A DNA stretch of 64,000 nt from positions 310,001 to 374,000 of the forward strand of contig NZ_JANDJO010000003.1 of assembly GCF_024331145.1 (NCBI RefSeq), read 5' to 3'. This document shows, one piece after another, positions 1-8,768 of the stretch. Position 1 is the first letter of the stretch, and every line of letters starts with the position of its first letter. Made by a program: the position numbers and the translations under genes. The notes under the pieces are model-generated. The model ran no database searches, had not been told where the DNA came from, and worked only from the letters and a program-made list of their open reading frames with translations. Origin of the DNA: Shimia sp. CNT1-13L.2. GTDB lineage: Bacteria > Pseudomonadota > Alphaproteobacteria > Rhodobacterales > Rhodobacteraceae.

Positions 1-1079
1 GCAAGGGCGAAGATGTCTGGCTGGCCGAGATCCGCGAATTCGCGACCGCCGCGATGATGGATCTGATCCGTGCCGACCTGAAGGCGCTTGGCGTCGAGAT
101 GGACAAGTTCTATTCCGAGAAGTCGCTTTATGGCACGGGACGCATCGAGGCTGCGCTTGAGGCGCTGGAGAACAAGGGCCTGATCTATGAAGGCGTTCTT
201 GAGCCGCCGAAGGGCAAGAAGCCGGAAGACTGGGAGCCGCGCGAGCAGACCCTGTTCAAATCGACCGAACATGGCGATGACGTGGACCGTCCGGTGAAGA
301 AATCGGATGGCGCCTGGACCTATTTCGCGCCGGATATCGCCTATCACTATGACAAGGTGACCCGCGGCTATGATGCGCTGATCGACGTGTTCGGCGCGGA
401 CCATGGCGGCTATGTCAAACGCATGAAGGCGGCGGTTTCGGCGCTGTCGGACGGCAAGACGCCGCTGGATATCAAGCTGACCCAGCTTGTGAAGCTCTGG
501 AAGAACGGTGAGCCGTTCAAGATGTCGAAACGCGCGGGCAACTTTGTGACGCTGCGCGATGTGGTGGATCAGGTTGGTCCGGACGTGACCCGTTTCGTGA
601 TGCTGACCCGCAAGAACGACGCGCCGCTGGACTTTGATTTTGACAAGGTGCTGGAAAGCTCCAAGGACAACCCGGTGTTCTATGTGCAATATGCGCATTC
701 GCGGGTGTGCTCGGTGATCCGCAAGGCCGAAGAGGCCGGTATCACGGCAGATGACGCCACCCTGTCGGCGGCCGACCTTGGCAAGCTGGACAGCGAGGCC
801 GAGATCAACGTGGCCAAGAAGATTGCCGAGTGGCCGCGTCTTGTCGAGATCGCGGGCCGCACCAACGAGCCGCATCGCGTTGCCTTCTATCTCTATGAAC
901 TGGCAAGCGAATTGCACAGCCACTACAAGAAGGGTGACGACGATCACAGCCTGCGTTTCGTGCAGGAGGGCGATCCGGCCACATCTCAGGCGAAAATCGC
1001 GCTGGCACGTGCCGTTGCCATTGTTATTTCTGCCGGTCTTGGTATTCTTGGCGTAACTCCTGCGCAGGAGATGCGGTAA
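1..1079 (+). CDS. argS: Arginyl-tRNA synthetase, C-terminal part (5' end outside window)
   Basis: Class I arginine-tRNA ligase, which charges tRNA-Arg in the cytoplasm. The reading frame is open from base 3 leftwards, so the N-terminal Rossmann half with the HIGH motif lies outside the window. The visible part carries the second class I signature as KMSKR (bases about 519-533), followed by the all-helical DALR anticodon-binding domain ending near the TAA stop. The sequence [15 protein letters not shown] is typical of ArgS. The SPOR-protein gene follows after 80 bases in the same direction, an order common in Rhodobacterales. Identity is firm; only the start is missing. Confidence 0.95.
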   Translation, partial: KGEDVWLAEIREFATAAMMDLIRADLKALGVEMDKFYSEKSLYGTGRIEAALEALENKGLIYEGVLEPPKGKKPEDWEPREQTLFKSTEHGDDVDRPVKKSDGAWTYFAPDIAYHYDKVTRGYDALIDVFGADHGGYVKRMKAAVSALSDGKTPLDIKLTQLVKLWKNGEPFKMSKRAGNFVTLRDVVDQVGPDVTRFVMLTRKNDAPLDFDFDKVLESSKDNPVFYVQYAHSRVCSVIRKAEEAGITADDATLSAADLGKLDSEAEINVAKKIAEWPRLVEIAGRTNEPHRVAFYLYELASELHSHYKKGDDDHSLRFVQEGDPATSQAKIALARAVAIVISAGLGILGVTPAQEMR

Positions 1080-1133
1080 AAAACAGCACGTCGCGCGGGG
1101 TTGAGGCAAAGGCAAGATGACCCCGGCGACAAC

Positions 1134-1159
1134 GTATCGCCGCGGCAGCGAGGCGATAC
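1134..1159 (+). promoter_or_regulatory. Perfect 8-bp stem ending at the SPOR gene start codon
   Basis: Arms GTATCGCC (1134-1141) and GGCGATAC (1152-1159) are exact reverse complements. The 10-base loop carries the only purine-rich stretch upstream of the ATG at 1160. In mRNA the stem would abut the start codon. A role in translation is inferred from position only. Confidence 0.4.
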
Positions 1160-2098
1160 ATGGCTGAGATTCCGATGGGCGGGCAGGCAATGCCCGCTGC
1201 AGAACCAAAGTCTATTGGAACACTTGTGAACTGGGCCGGGGCGGCAGTGTCGCTTGGTCTGGTTGTTGGTGCGTGCGTCTGGGGCTACCAGCTCATGGTG
1301 CGCGATGTCAGCGGTGTGCCGGTGGTGCGGGCGGTCGAAGGGCCGATGCGCGTGCAGCCGGATGACCCCGGTGGCAGTCAGGCCGCCCATCAGGGGCTGT
1401 CGGTGAACACGGTTGCCGCCGAAGGGACTGCGGGTGCGCCTGCGGACCGGCTTGTGCTGGCGCCGCCGCCGATCAAGCTTGCCGAAGAAGACGCGGTTGT
1501 GACGCAGGTGAGCCTGCCGGGTTCTGCTGCGGCTCCGACACGGAATTCGAACACGTCCACGCAGGCCGACATTGTCGCGCCGCCGCCGATCACGATTGGC
1601 GAGGACGGCGATATTGATGCACTGGCCGAGCAGATTGCTGCCAATGTGGCCCCGCTGAGCGCGCCGGAGCCTGCGCCGCTCAAGGAGACCAAGGTCGAGA
1701 AATCCACGCCTGTGGTGAAAGGCGGGCTGGGGCGGTCGCTGCGCCCGCAATTGCGGCCTGCTGATCTTGGGGCTTCGGTCAAGGTGGCCTCGGCCGCGCC
1801 AGTGGCCCCGCCGAGCATCAAGGATGTGGCCAGCGATGCGGTGCCTGCAGGTACGCGCATGGTGCAACTGGGGGCCTATGCCAGTTCGGATATTGCCAAG
1901 AAGGAATGGGACAAGCTGAGTGCGAAGTTCGGGGACTATCTTGGCGACAAGACGCGGGTGATCCAGAAAGCCACCAGCGGCGGGCGCGTGTTCTATCGTT
2001 TGCGGGCGATGGGCTTTGCGGATGTGAGTGATGCACGCCGCCTGTGTTCTGCGCTTAAAGCCGAAAACGCGGATTGTATCCCGGTGACCTCGCGGTGA
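1160..2098 (+). CDS. SPOR-domain inner-membrane protein
   Basis: A 312-residue bitopic protein expected to bind denuded peptidoglycan strands at the division septum. There is a short cytoplasmic N-terminus, one transmembrane segment at about residues 26-45, a long low-complexity periplasmic linker rich in Ala, Pro and Val, and a SPOR domain at about 232-310 (starts VQLGAYAS, with FYRLRAMGF). It sits between argS and nagZ, and its TGA overlaps the GTG start of nagZ, so the two are probably cotranscribed and translationally coupled. The family includes FtsN and DamX; overall length and linker do not allow a finer name. Confidence 0.88.
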   Translation: MAEIPMGGQAMPAAEPKSIGTLVNWAGAAVSLGLVVGACVWGYQLMVRDVSGVPVVRAVEGPMRVQPDDPGGSQAAHQGLSVNTVAAEGTAGAPADRLVLAPPPIKLAEEDAVVTQVSLPGSAAAPTRNSNTSTQADIVAPPPITIGEDGDIDALAEQIAANVAPLSAPEPAPLKETKVEKSTPVVKGGLGRSLRPQLRPADLGASVKVASAAPVAPPSIKDVASDAVPAGTRMVQLGAYASSDIAKKEWDKLSAKFGDYLGDKTRVIQKATSGGRVFYRLRAMGFADVSDARRLCSALKAENADCIPVTSR

Positions 2099-3099
2099 GC
2101 CGGTTCGGAGCGACGATCCTTGGCTGCGAGGGCCTGCGCCTGAGCAGCGGGGAAAAGGCCTTTTTCCGCGATGTACGCCCGTTTGGGTTCATCCTCTTTG
2201 CCCGCAATATCGAGAGTGCCGATCAGGTGCGCGCGCTGTGCGACGAGTTGCGTGCCTGTGTCGGGTATGATGCGCCGATCCTGATTGATCAGGAAGGCGG
2301 GCGGGTGCAGCGGTTGCGCGCCCCCCTGGCAACCGAATGGACGCCGCCGCTTGAGTTTGTCGAGGCCGCGGGGGAGGCCGCCGTGCGGGCGATGTACCTT
2401 CGCTACCGGATCACGGCGCATGAATTGATGGCGGTGGGCGTGGATGCAAACTGCGCGCCGCTGGTGGATGTGGCCTGCGCCGAAACGCATCCGTTTCTGA
2501 AAAACCGCTGTTATGGCATGACGGCCGAGACCGTGGCCGCGCTTGGCCGCGCGGTGGCGGATGCGATGGCCGATGGCGGCGTGTATTCGGTGCTGAAGCA
2601 CATTCCGGGCCATGGGCGGGCGCAATCTGACAGCCATTTGGACCTTCCGCGTGTGAATGCGCCAGCGGAAGACCTGTTGCAGGATTTCGCGCCTTTCAAA
2701 GCCCTGAATGATCTGCCGATGGGGATGACCGCCCATATCGTCTACGAGGCGCTGGATGATGCGCCGGCGACCACATCGCCCAAGGTGATGGGGATGATCC
2801 GCGAAGACATCGGCTTTGACGGGCTGATCATGACCGACGACATCTCGATGAAGGCACTGTCGGGGCCATTGGCAGACCGCGCGCGTCAGTCGATCGCGGC
2901 GGGCTGTGATGTGATCCTGCATTGCAACGGCGATCTTGGCGAAATGCGCGAGGTGGCCGAGGCCGCCGGAGACATGACCGGGGCTGCCGAGAGACGGGCA
3001 GAGGCGGTGCTGAAGGCGCGGCCCGTGCCTCAAACTGTTGACATTGCGGCGCTCACTGCCGAACTTGAAGCCCTGATGTCAGGGCGAGAGAATGGCTGA
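2095..3099 (+). CDS. nagZ: Beta-N-acetylhexosaminidase (GH3), peptidoglycan recycling
   Basis: Cytoplasmic glycoside hydrolase family 3 enzyme that removes GlcNAc from GlcNAc-anhydroMurNAc-peptides. At 334 residues it has the usual NagZ length. Visible motifs are IDQEGGRVQRL near residue 64, the loop KHIPGHGRAQSDSHLDLP near residue 166 (family acid/base His), and MTDDISM near residue 246 carrying the nucleophile Asp. I chose the GTG at 2095, which overlaps the SPOR gene stop as GTGA; a TTG at 2074 is possible in frame but would overlap more. Its end overlaps scpA by 8 bases. AnmK, another enzyme of the recycling pathway, is also in this window. Confidence 0.93.
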   Translation: MSRFGATILGCEGLRLSSGEKAFFRDVRPFGFILFARNIESADQVRALCDELRACVGYDAPILIDQEGGRVQRLRAPLATEWTPPLEFVEAAGEAAVRAMYLRYRITAHELMAVGVDANCAPLVDVACAETHPFLKNRCYGMTAETVAALGRAVADAMADGGVYSVLKHIPGHGRAQSDSHLDLPRVNAPAEDLLQDFAPFKALNDLPMGMTAHIVYEALDDAPATTSPKVMGMIREDIGFDGLIMTDDISMKALSGPLADRARQSIAAGCDVILHCNGDLGEMREVAEAAGDMTGAAERRAEAVLKARPVPQTVDIAALTAELEALMSGRENG

Positions 3100-3889
3100 G
3101 GAAACAGGGACCCTAAATTTTGGCGATGCGGTGGCGGCGCGGCTTGCAGCCGAAGCGCTGATCGTGGACGTCGACGGGTTCGAGGGACCGCTTGACCTTT
3201 TGCTGACCCTGTCGCGCACCCAGAAGGTGGACCTGCGCAAGATTTCCATTCTTGAACTGGCAAAGCAGTATCTGGCCTTTGTGGAAAAGGCCAAGGAGCT
3301 GCGGATCGAACTGGCGGCGGATTACCTCGTGATGGCGGCCTGGCTGGCGTTCCTGAAATCGCGCCTGTTGCTGCCGCCGGATCCCACGGAAGAGGGGCCG
3401 ACGGGCGAAGAACTGGCGGCGCACCTTGCCTTTCAGCTTGAGCGCTTGCAGGCGATGCGGGACGCTGCGGCCAAGTTGATGGCGCGGGACCGTCGGGGGC
3501 GTGATTTCTTTGCGCGCGGCATTCCCGAAGATGTGACGCGCATCAAGCGGGTGCATTACACGGCGACCCTTTTGGACCTGATGCAGGGCTATGCCCGTAT
3601 TCGCACCAAGGATGAATTCCGCCCCTTCGTGATGGACCGCGATTCCGTGTTCACCATGGAAGAGGCGCTTGAGCGGATGCGGGGTCTGATCGGGTTTGCC
3701 GGACAGTGGACCGATATCCTGAGTTACCTGCCTGCCGGTTGGGAGAACGATCCCAAGAAGCGGCGCTCGGCGACGGCGGCGACCTTTGCGGCCTCGTTGC
3801 AGCTGGCCAAAGAGGGGCAGGTGGATATCCGCCAGACAGAGAACTTCGCACCGATCCAGGTGCGACGGAAAGAGCAGAACGATGTCTGA
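3092..3889 (+). CDS. scpA: Segregation and condensation protein A (kleisin)
   Basis: Kleisin subunit that bridges the two SMC heads in the SMC-ScpAB complex, which compacts and separates chromosomes. The N-terminal signature FEGPLDLLLTLSRTQKVDL (about residues 28-46) binds the SMC neck; the C-terminal part forms the winged helix that contacts the SMC cap. The length of 265 residues is normal. The start at 3092 overlaps the nagZ end, and its stop overlaps the scpB ATG at 3882, so nagZ-scpA-scpB form one tight operon. The gene order SPOR-nagZ-scpA-scpB supports a Rhodobacterales origin. Confidence 0.95.
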   Translation: MAEETGTLNFGDAVAARLAAEALIVDVDGFEGPLDLLLTLSRTQKVDLRKISILELAKQYLAFVEKAKELRIELAADYLVMAAWLAFLKSRLLLPPDPTEEGPTGEELAAHLAFQLERLQAMRDAAAKLMARDRRGRDFFARGIPEDVTRIKRVHYTATLLDLMQGYARIRTKDEFRPFVMDRDSVFTMEEALERMRGLIGFAGQWTDILSYLPAGWENDPKKRRSATAATFAASLQLAKEGQVDIRQTENFAPIQVRRKEQNDV

Positions 3890-4589
3890 AGAAATCGAAG
3901 AAAACCAAGTGGATGCCGCAGAGGATGTGGCAGAGGACGCGGCGGAGGATCAGGAAGAGAGCCTGTTCGAAGCCCCGCCCATCGCCGAACAGGAGCGGAT
4001 GTGTGAGGCGATCCTGTTTGCCAGCGCAGAGCCGGTGACGGTGAAGGAATTGAACGCGCGGATGCCGCATGGATGCGACGCGGCCGAGGCGTTGGTGCAT
4101 CTGCGTAAACGCTATGAAGGGCGCGGTGTGCGCGTGGTGCGGGTTGGGGATGCCTGGGCGATGCGCACGGCGCCGGACCTTGGCTTCCTGATGCAGAAGG
4201 AAATGGTCGAGACCCGCAAACTGAGCCGTGCCGCGATCGAGACACTTGCCATCGTGGCCTATCACCAGCCGGTGACACGGGCCGAGATCGAGGAAATCCG
4301 GGGCGTGAGCGTGAGCCGGGGCACGGTGGACCAGTTGCTCGAGATGGAATGGATCCGTTTTGGCCGTCGGCGCATGACGCCGGGGCGGCCCGTGACCTTT
4401 GTCGTGACGGCCGAGTTTCTGGACCATTTCGGCCTTGAGAGCGCGCGTGACCTGCCGGGGCTCAAGGAGCTTCGGGCCGCTGGTCTGCTGGAAAACCGCC
4501 CGCCGCCGGGCTCTATGCCATCGCTGACGCCGGAGGATGACGAAGAGGACGCAGAAGCGCGCGGTCAGTCGGAAATGTTCGAGGAATAG
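3882..4589 (+). CDS. scpB: Segregation and condensation protein B
   Basis: Partner of ScpA in the SMC condensin, a dimer of paired winged-helix domains. At 235 residues it has an unusually acidic N-terminal tail (residues about 1-35, dominated by Glu, Asp and Ala) before the first winged helix. The segment TLAIVAYHQPVTRAEIEEIRGV in the second winged helix is the family hallmark. The C-terminus is again acidic and probably disordered. I took the ATG at 3882 overlapping scpA; an in-frame start 96 bases upstream would read through the scpA end and is unlikely. Confidence 0.94.
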   Translation: MSEEIEENQVDAAEDVAEDAAEDQEESLFEAPPIAEQERMCEAILFASAEPVTVKELNARMPHGCDAAEALVHLRKRYEGRGVRVVRVGDAWAMRTAPDLGFLMQKEMVETRKLSRAAIETLAIVAYHQPVTRAEIEEIRGVSVSRGTVDQLLEMEWIRFGRRRMTPGRPVTFVVTAEFLDHFGLESARDLPGLKELRAAGLLENRPPPGSMPSLTPEDDEEDAEARGQSEMFEE

Positions 4590-4669
4590 GTGGATTTTCG
4601 CCGTAGTCTTACTTTTTCCACAATTATTAACTAGATTACCTTGAAGTGACGAAACAAACGGAGGGCGTC

Positions 4670-4882
4670 ATGAACGCGAACCGTATTATCAATATGATCC
4701 TGCGCATGTTCCTGCGCAAAGCCGTGAACCGGGGTGTGAACGCCGGTATCAACGCCATGTCGCGGTCTGACAGTGCAGGACGTGCCACCCCGCAGGAACA
4801 ACGCAAGGCGCAGAACCTTCAGTCTGGCGCGAAACAGGCCCGAAAGGCCGCGCGCATGATGCGGCGGATGAATAAGTTCTGA
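4670..4882 (+). CDS. Small very basic protein of unknown function
   Basis: Encodes 70 residues rich in Arg, Lys, Ala and Met and almost free of acidic residues. The N-terminal part (NRIINMILRMFLRKAVNRG) could form an amphipathic basic helix; the C-terminus ends with repeated basic pairs around ARMMRRMNKF. The ATG at 4670 is preceded by a good ribosome binding site, GGAGGG; a GTG at 4646 is less likely. It stands alone behind scpB and in front of a strong terminator, so it is probably its own short transcript or the tail of the scp operon. I do not recognise a named domain; membrane-surface or nucleic acid binding would fit the charge. Confidence 0.7.
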   Translation: MNANRIINMILRMFLRKAVNRGVNAGINAMSRSDSAGRATPQEQRKAQNLQSGAKQARKAARMMRRMNKF

Positions 4883-4931
4883 TATCTCAGGGGGTTGCCC
4901 CTTGGGGTGGTCGTTTTAGGACACTGGAAAT

Positions 4932-4958
4932 GCCCGGCGATAATGCCGGGCTTTTTGC
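4932..4958 (+). terminator. Rho-independent terminator after the small basic protein
   Basis: Stem GCCCGGC (4932-4938) pairs with GCCGGGC (4945-4951) and is followed at once by five T residues. It ends the plus-strand operon and separates it from the convergent MFS gene whose stop is at 4961. Confidence 0.85.
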
Positions 4959-4960
4959 TT

Positions 4961-6109
4961 TCAGAGCGAGGGTTCCAGTGTTCGCTTGGCTTTTAGGCGG
5001 GCGATGAGGGCTTCGGATGCACCAAGGACGGCAAGGCCCGCCGAGGCCAGGATGCAAAGCGTCAGGCCGTCGATCTCGTAGAGCGGGCGGAACAGGACCG
5101 TCGCGCCGAAGACGCTCAGGTACATGACGCAGGAATTCAGGCCCATCACCGCGCCCCGTTGAGAGGGGTCAAGCATGCTCAGGCGGCTGACGGTGAGGTT
5201 GAGGCCAAGGTGTTGCAGGACGCCCCAGCCGAACATCAGGGCAATCAGGGCGGTGTAATCATGCACCCAGCCCGACATTAGCGTGTAATAGGCCGCAAGG
5301 GCCGAGAAGACCGCGAGAAGGCCACGGCGCGGGCCGGCGCGGTCGAGCCAGGGATCAAACAGCATCGCCGCCCCAAAGCCGAGGCCATAGGAAAGAGTGA
5401 GCCAGCCAGCATCGCTGACGGGGCGTGAAAGGTGCTCGGTGAGGTGTGCGCCAAGGTAGTTGTAGATGCCATAGAAGCCCGTTCCGAGGGCCGCGACCGA
5501 GAACAGGGCGGGCAGGATGCCGGGCACGCGCAGGCCGCTGATGGGCGAGGTTGGATTGGCGGCGGGGGTATGGGCCGGAAAGGTTGTGGCCCGCAGGACC
5601 GCGAAGATTGCCAGCAGACCAAGGGCAAGGGTTGCGAAGACGGCGCGCCAGCCGAAGAAATCGGCGATATAGGCCGAAAGGGTGACGCCGCCGACCATCG
5701 AGACCGTCCAGCCGGTGAGGACAAAGCCAATGGTGCGGGCCTCTTTGCCGGGTTCTGCAATGATCGCGGCCAGCGAGTAGATCGCGGGTAGGGCCATGCC
5801 GACGGCGATACCGGCGAGAGCCTGACCCGCGGTGAGGACAAGGAGGGTGGGGGCTAAGGTGCTGAGGCCAAGACCTGCCAGCAGGAGCACCAGCGCCTGA
5901 ACCAGCGCCTTGTGGGGGCCGATGCGGTCGGCGCGCGGTGCCAGCAGCAACGCCGAGATGGCGACGCCCGCGCCGTAGAGGGCGGCCGCGGTCATGACAT
6001 CAGCAGGGCCGGACGCGCCAAGACCAAGGGCCACTTCGGCGGCAATGGGCGACAGGACGAGCGAGTTGGCCCCAATCAGACCTATGGAGAGCATCAGCAA
6101 GATAATCAT
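4961..6109 (-). CDS. Major facilitator superfamily transporter
   Basis: A 382-residue integral membrane protein with about twelve hydrophobic segments in two six-helix halves, the layout of drug or sugar exporters of the MFS (AraJ/YdhP-like). The segment PRADRIGPHKALV after the second helix fits the family loop 2-3 motif. No substrate can be read from sequence. It is transcribed divergently from an Lrp-type regulator 74 bases away, which suggests that regulator controls it and that the substrate could be an amino acid or related metabolite. That last step is inference. Confidence 0.85.
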   Translation of the reverse strand: MIILLMLSIGLIGANSLVLSPIAAEVALGLGASGPADVMTAAALYGAGVAISALLLAPRADRIGPHKALVQALVLLLAGLGLSTLAPTLLVLTAGQALAGIAVGMALPAIYSLAAIIAEPGKEARTIGFVLTGWTVSMVGGVTLSAYIADFFGWRAVFATLALGLLAIFAVLRATTFPAHTPAANPTSPISGLRVPGILPALFSVAALGTGFYGIYNYLGAHLTEHLSRPVSDAGWLTLSYGLGFGAAMLFDPWLDRAGPRRGLLAVFSALAAYYTLMSGWVHDYTALIALMFGWGVLQHLGLNLTVSRLSMLDPSQRGAVMGLNSCVMYLSVFGATVLFRPLYEIDGLTLCILASAGLAVLGASEALIARLKAKRTLEPSL

Positions 6110-6128
6110 CGGCGGTTCACTTGTGCGG

Positions 6129-6173
6129 CTGAATTGCGTTAGGTTGTAGAAGATACTGCAAAACAGAATTCAG
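6129..6173. promoter_or_regulatory. Inverted repeat between MFS and Lrp genes, candidate operator
   Basis: CTGAATT (6129-6135) and AATTCAG (6167-6173) are exact reverse complements, with partly matching inner flanks (GTT and AAC). The site lies in the 74-base divergent promoter region, where Lrp/AsnC regulators usually bind. The assignment rests on position and symmetry. Confidence 0.4.
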
Positions 6174-6183
6174 GGAATGGGTC

Positions 6184-6720
6184 ATGAGCTCTGGTCGACA
6201 AGAAACAGATAATCTTCGGTCAAACAGGGGCGGCGGGCGTCCGCTGGATGGGTTGGATCGAAAAATATTAGGTGCGCTAACCGAGGATGCGACGCGGTCT
6301 TATGCCGATCTTGGCCAGGAGGTGGGGTTGTCGGCGCCTGCGGTGCATGAACGGGTGAAACGGTTGCGGGCGCATGGGGTGATCAAGCGCACGAGCGCCG
6401 ACCTGCACGGGCCGTCACTTGGCAAGGATTTCCTTGCCTTCGTGCATGTCGAAGCGGCGGGCTGGGGCAAGACCGAAGGGGTGATCGAACTTGCCGAACT
6501 GCCCGAGGTGGAAGAGGTGCACGCGGTGACGGGGGATACTGGTCTGATCCTCAAGGTGCGGATGGATTGCCCCGAGGCTATGGAGGGCTTTCTTTGGCGG
6601 CTTTATGATATGCCGGGGGTGCGCAGCACACGGACCTATGTCGTGCTGTCAACGCATCTTGAACGCGGGGTGCAGGCGGGGATCACGCCGGAACTTTCGC
6701 AGGGGGATCACCTCAAATAG
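6184..6720 (+). CDS. Lrp/AsnC family transcriptional regulator
   Basis: A 178-residue DNA-binding protein. The N-terminal helix-turn-helix begins at LDGLDRKILGALTEDATRS and continues through LGQEVGLSAPAVHERVKRL; the C-terminal RAM domain (from about residue 90) would bind an amino acid effector and drive oligomerisation, with the family VTGDTGLILKV strand. About 20 extra residues precede the HTH. It faces the MFS gene and probably regulates both itself and that gene. The effector is not predictable. Confidence 0.9.
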   Translation: MSSGRQETDNLRSNRGGGRPLDGLDRKILGALTEDATRSYADLGQEVGLSAPAVHERVKRLRAHGVIKRTSADLHGPSLGKDFLAFVHVEAAGWGKTEGVIELAELPEVEEVHAVTGDTGLILKVRMDCPEAMEGFLWRLYDMPGVRSTRTYVVLSTHLERGVQAGITPELSQGDHLK

Positions 6721-6723
6721 AGA

Positions 6724-7800
6724 TTATACTGCCTTGAAATGTTTGGAGAGTTTCAGGCCTTGACCCTGATAGTTCGAGGCGATTCCGGAGCCGTAAAGCT
6801 GTTCCGGGACGTCTGCCATCCGTTCGTAGACAAGGCGGCCGACCACCTGTCCGTGCTCCAGAACAAAGGGCGCTTCGTGGCAGCGCACTTCGAGCACACC
6901 GCGCGAGCCTGCACCGCCCGCCGCGTCGTGGCCGAAGCCGGGGTCAAAGAAGCCGGCATAGTGGACGCGGAATTCGCCGACCATGGCCAGATAGGGCGCC
7001 ATTTCGGCGGCATAGGCCGGTGGGATGTGAACCGCCTCGCGGCTGACGAGGATATAGAAGGCGCCGGGATCGAGGATGATCTTACCGTCGCTTGAACGTA
7101 CCTCTTCCCAGTATTCCGCCGGATCGTAGTGGCCGATGTTATCAAGGTCGATGACACCGGTGTGGGGTTTGGCACGGTAGCCGACAAGATCGCCGGATGC
7201 GGGGCGCAGATCGACCGAGAAGCCGAGCCCGTCGTCGATCACGGCTTCACCGTCCACAAGGGGGCTTCGGTCGTGCAGGACGCGCAGGTCTTCGTCGGTT
7301 AGGACGCTTTGGCCCTGACGGAACCGAATCTGGTTCAGCCGCATTCCGGGTCGCACCAGCACCGAGAAGGAGCGGGGGCAGATCTCGGCGTAGAGCGGGC
7401 CGCTATAGCCGGGCTGGACGCGGTCGAACTCTGTGCCGCCATCGGTGATGGTACGGGTCAGCAGGTCGAGGCGGCCGGTCGAGCTTTTGGCGTTGGCCAC
7501 GGCCTGAATGTCGCCCGGAAGGTCGAGGCTTTCCATCAGGGGCACGACATAAACGCATCCCTTTTCCAGAACGGCCCCGTCGGTGAGGTCAATCTGGTGC
7601 ATTTCGAATTCCTGCAGGCGGTCGGCGACGGTGCGGTCACCCCCTGCAAGGAAGGACGCACGGACGCGGTAGGCGACGGTGCCGAGACGCAGGTCAAGGC
7701 TGGCGGGTTGTACCTGACCGGGGAGGGGCGGTTGATCCGTCTTGATCTGGTCGGAGGAGAGCATCGTTTCGATGGTCTGGCTGGGCAATACACCGGTCAT
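6724..7800 (-). CDS. dcd: 2'-deoxycytidine 5'-triphosphate deaminase, long alphaproteobacterial form
   Basis: Deaminates dCTP to dUTP for thymidylate synthesis. The 358 residues are nearly twice the classical Dcd (about 190) and contain two dUTPase-fold halves. The first has NAKSSTGRLDLLTR and VQPGYSGPLYAEICPRSF, the usual nucleotide-binding and catalytic strands; the second has a related but diverged strand set around FRVHYAGFFDPGFG. The ATG at 7800 follows GGAGGACCTC, so I prefer it to an upstream in-frame start at 7857 that would run into the tRNA terminator. It converges with the Lrp gene, whose stop is three bases away. Confidence 0.87.
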   Translation of the reverse strand: MTGVLPSQTIETMLSSDQIKTDQPPLPGQVQPASLDLRLGTVAYRVRASFLAGGDRTVADRLQEFEMHQIDLTDGAVLEKGCVYVVPLMESLDLPGDIQAVANAKSSTGRLDLLTRTITDGGTEFDRVQPGYSGPLYAEICPRSFSVLVRPGMRLNQIRFRQGQSVLTDEDLRVLHDRSPLVDGEAVIDDGLGFSVDLRPASGDLVGYRAKPHTGVIDLDNIGHYDPAEYWEEVRSSDGKIILDPGAFYILVSREAVHIPPAYAAEMAPYLAMVGEFRVHYAGFFDPGFGHDAAGGAGSRGVLEVRCHEAPFVLEHGQVVGRLVYERMADVPEQLYGSGIASNYQGQGLKLSKHFKAV

Positions 7801-7831
7801 GAGGTCCTCCCTAAAGGCACAAAGCAGATAC

Positions 7832-7862
7832 AAAAAACGCCCGGGCCAAAAGGCCACGGGCG
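7832..7862 (-). terminator. Terminator of the tRNA-Pro transcript
   Basis: On the minus strand a GC stem formed by 7852-7862 and 7838-7847 (one mismatch, TTTT loop) is followed by six T residues (7837-7832). It lies just downstream of the tRNA and upstream of the dcd ribosome binding site. Confidence 0.85.
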
Positions 7863-7870
7863 GTTTTTGA

Positions 7871-7947
7871 TGGTCGGGCTAGCAGGACTCGAACCTGCGA
7901 CCTTCCGTCCCCCAGACGGACGCGCTACCAGGCTGCGCCATAGCCCG
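7871..7947 (-). tRNA. tRNA-Pro (anticodon GGG)
   Basis: A 77-base cloverleaf with encoded CCA. Acceptor arms CGGGCTA and TAGCCCG pair exactly with discriminator A. The anticodon loop CTGGGGG lies between stems TCCGT and ACGGA, giving anticodon GGG, which reads CCC and CCT. The T arm has GGTTCGAGTCC. It is a single gene with its own terminator and a plausible promoter. Confidence 0.96.
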
Positions 7948-7958
7948 ACGATGGGGTG

Positions 7959-7986
7959 TTCATAGCGATTTTGAGGGCGGGGGCAA
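7959..7986 (-). promoter_or_regulatory. Predicted sigma-70 type promoter of tRNA-Pro
   Basis: On the minus strand TTGCCC (7986-7981) and TATGAA (7964-7959) are separated by 16 bases, with the tRNA 5' end 11 bases after the -10 box. Read by eye only. Confidence 0.4.
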
Positions 7987-8006
7987 GTCAAAAATCGCAA
8001 CTTTTG

Positions 8007-8753
8007 TCAGTGGTTCGCGGATTGCGCGATCTGGCTGCGCAGAGCTTCGATCCGGGCCAGGAGCGCGGCCACATCTTCGCGGTTTTCCGGGGCAATGCCG
8101 GTTGAGCGGCAGAGGTCGGACAGGAGCGAGGGGCCGGGTTCGGTGCGCAGGTCGGCCTCATCGGCGGCAGCGACGGTTTCTTCGGGTTCTGACAGCGAAT
8201 CAATTTCCGGTTCAGAATCAGCAGGTTGTTCGGCTGTGTCCGCCTCGGGGGCGGGTGACTCGATCTGATCTTCGACCACCGTGTCTTCCTCAGGCGCGGG
8301 GGCCTCTTCGGGATCGGTAGCCTCGAGAGTCAGTTGGGTTTGCGGATCTTCCGCAGCGGGGGCCTCGGGTTCCTCCGTGCGCTGGAAGGCGAGAACCTGT
8401 GCCGTTTCCGGCTCTTCCGGGGTGTCGACGTGCACGATATCGGCGATGATTTCCTCGACGGGGTCCTGTTCCTCACCATCGACGGGCTGAGACAGGCTGG
8501 CGACGTATTTCACGCCCTTTTCGCGCAGCAGTTTCTGGGCCCCCTTGATGGTCATGCCATCGTCATGCAGCAGTTTCTTGATGCCCCCCAGAAGCATCAT
8601 GTCGGACGGACGGTAATACCGCCGCCCGCCGGCACGTTTGACCGGTTTCACCTGGGTGAACTTGCTTTCCCAGAAGCGCAGGACATGCGCCTGGGTGTCG
8701 AGCCACTCAGCCACTTCGCTAATGGTGCGAAAGGCGTCGGGAGATTTGCTCAT
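8007..8753 (-). CDS. MerR family transcriptional regulator
   Basis: A 248-residue protein. Residues about 9-78 form a MerR winged helix-turn-helix, with [19 protein letters not shown] and the wing RRYYRPSD. No metal-binding cysteines are seen, and the coiled-coil dimer helix is replaced by a long acidic, Glu/Ala/Pro-rich region (about 105-210) that is probably disordered, then a short helical tail. The gene starts 15 bases after ihfA ends, and the pair is conserved in Rhodobacterales. The target is unknown; the acidic tail makes it atypical for an effector-sensing MerR. Confidence 0.86.
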   Translation of the reverse strand: MSKSPDAFRTISEVAEWLDTQAHVLRFWESKFTQVKPVKRAGGRRYYRPSDMMLLGGIKKLLHDDGMTIKGAQKLLREKGVKYVASLSQPVDGEEQDPVEEIIADIVHVDTPEEPETAQVLAFQRTEEPEAPAAEDPQTQLTLEATDPEEAPAPEEDTVVEDQIESPAPEADTAEQPADSEPEIDSLSEPEETVAAADEADLRTEPGPSLLSDLCRSTGIAPENREDVAALLARIEALRSQIAQSANH

Positions 8754-8768
8754 TGGGGTTGTTCCGTC

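Noticed and set aside
7871-7947. tRNA-Pro as an integration site
   Set aside because: No partial duplicate of the tRNA 3' end or integrase was seen nearby; flanks are ordinary chromosomal genes.
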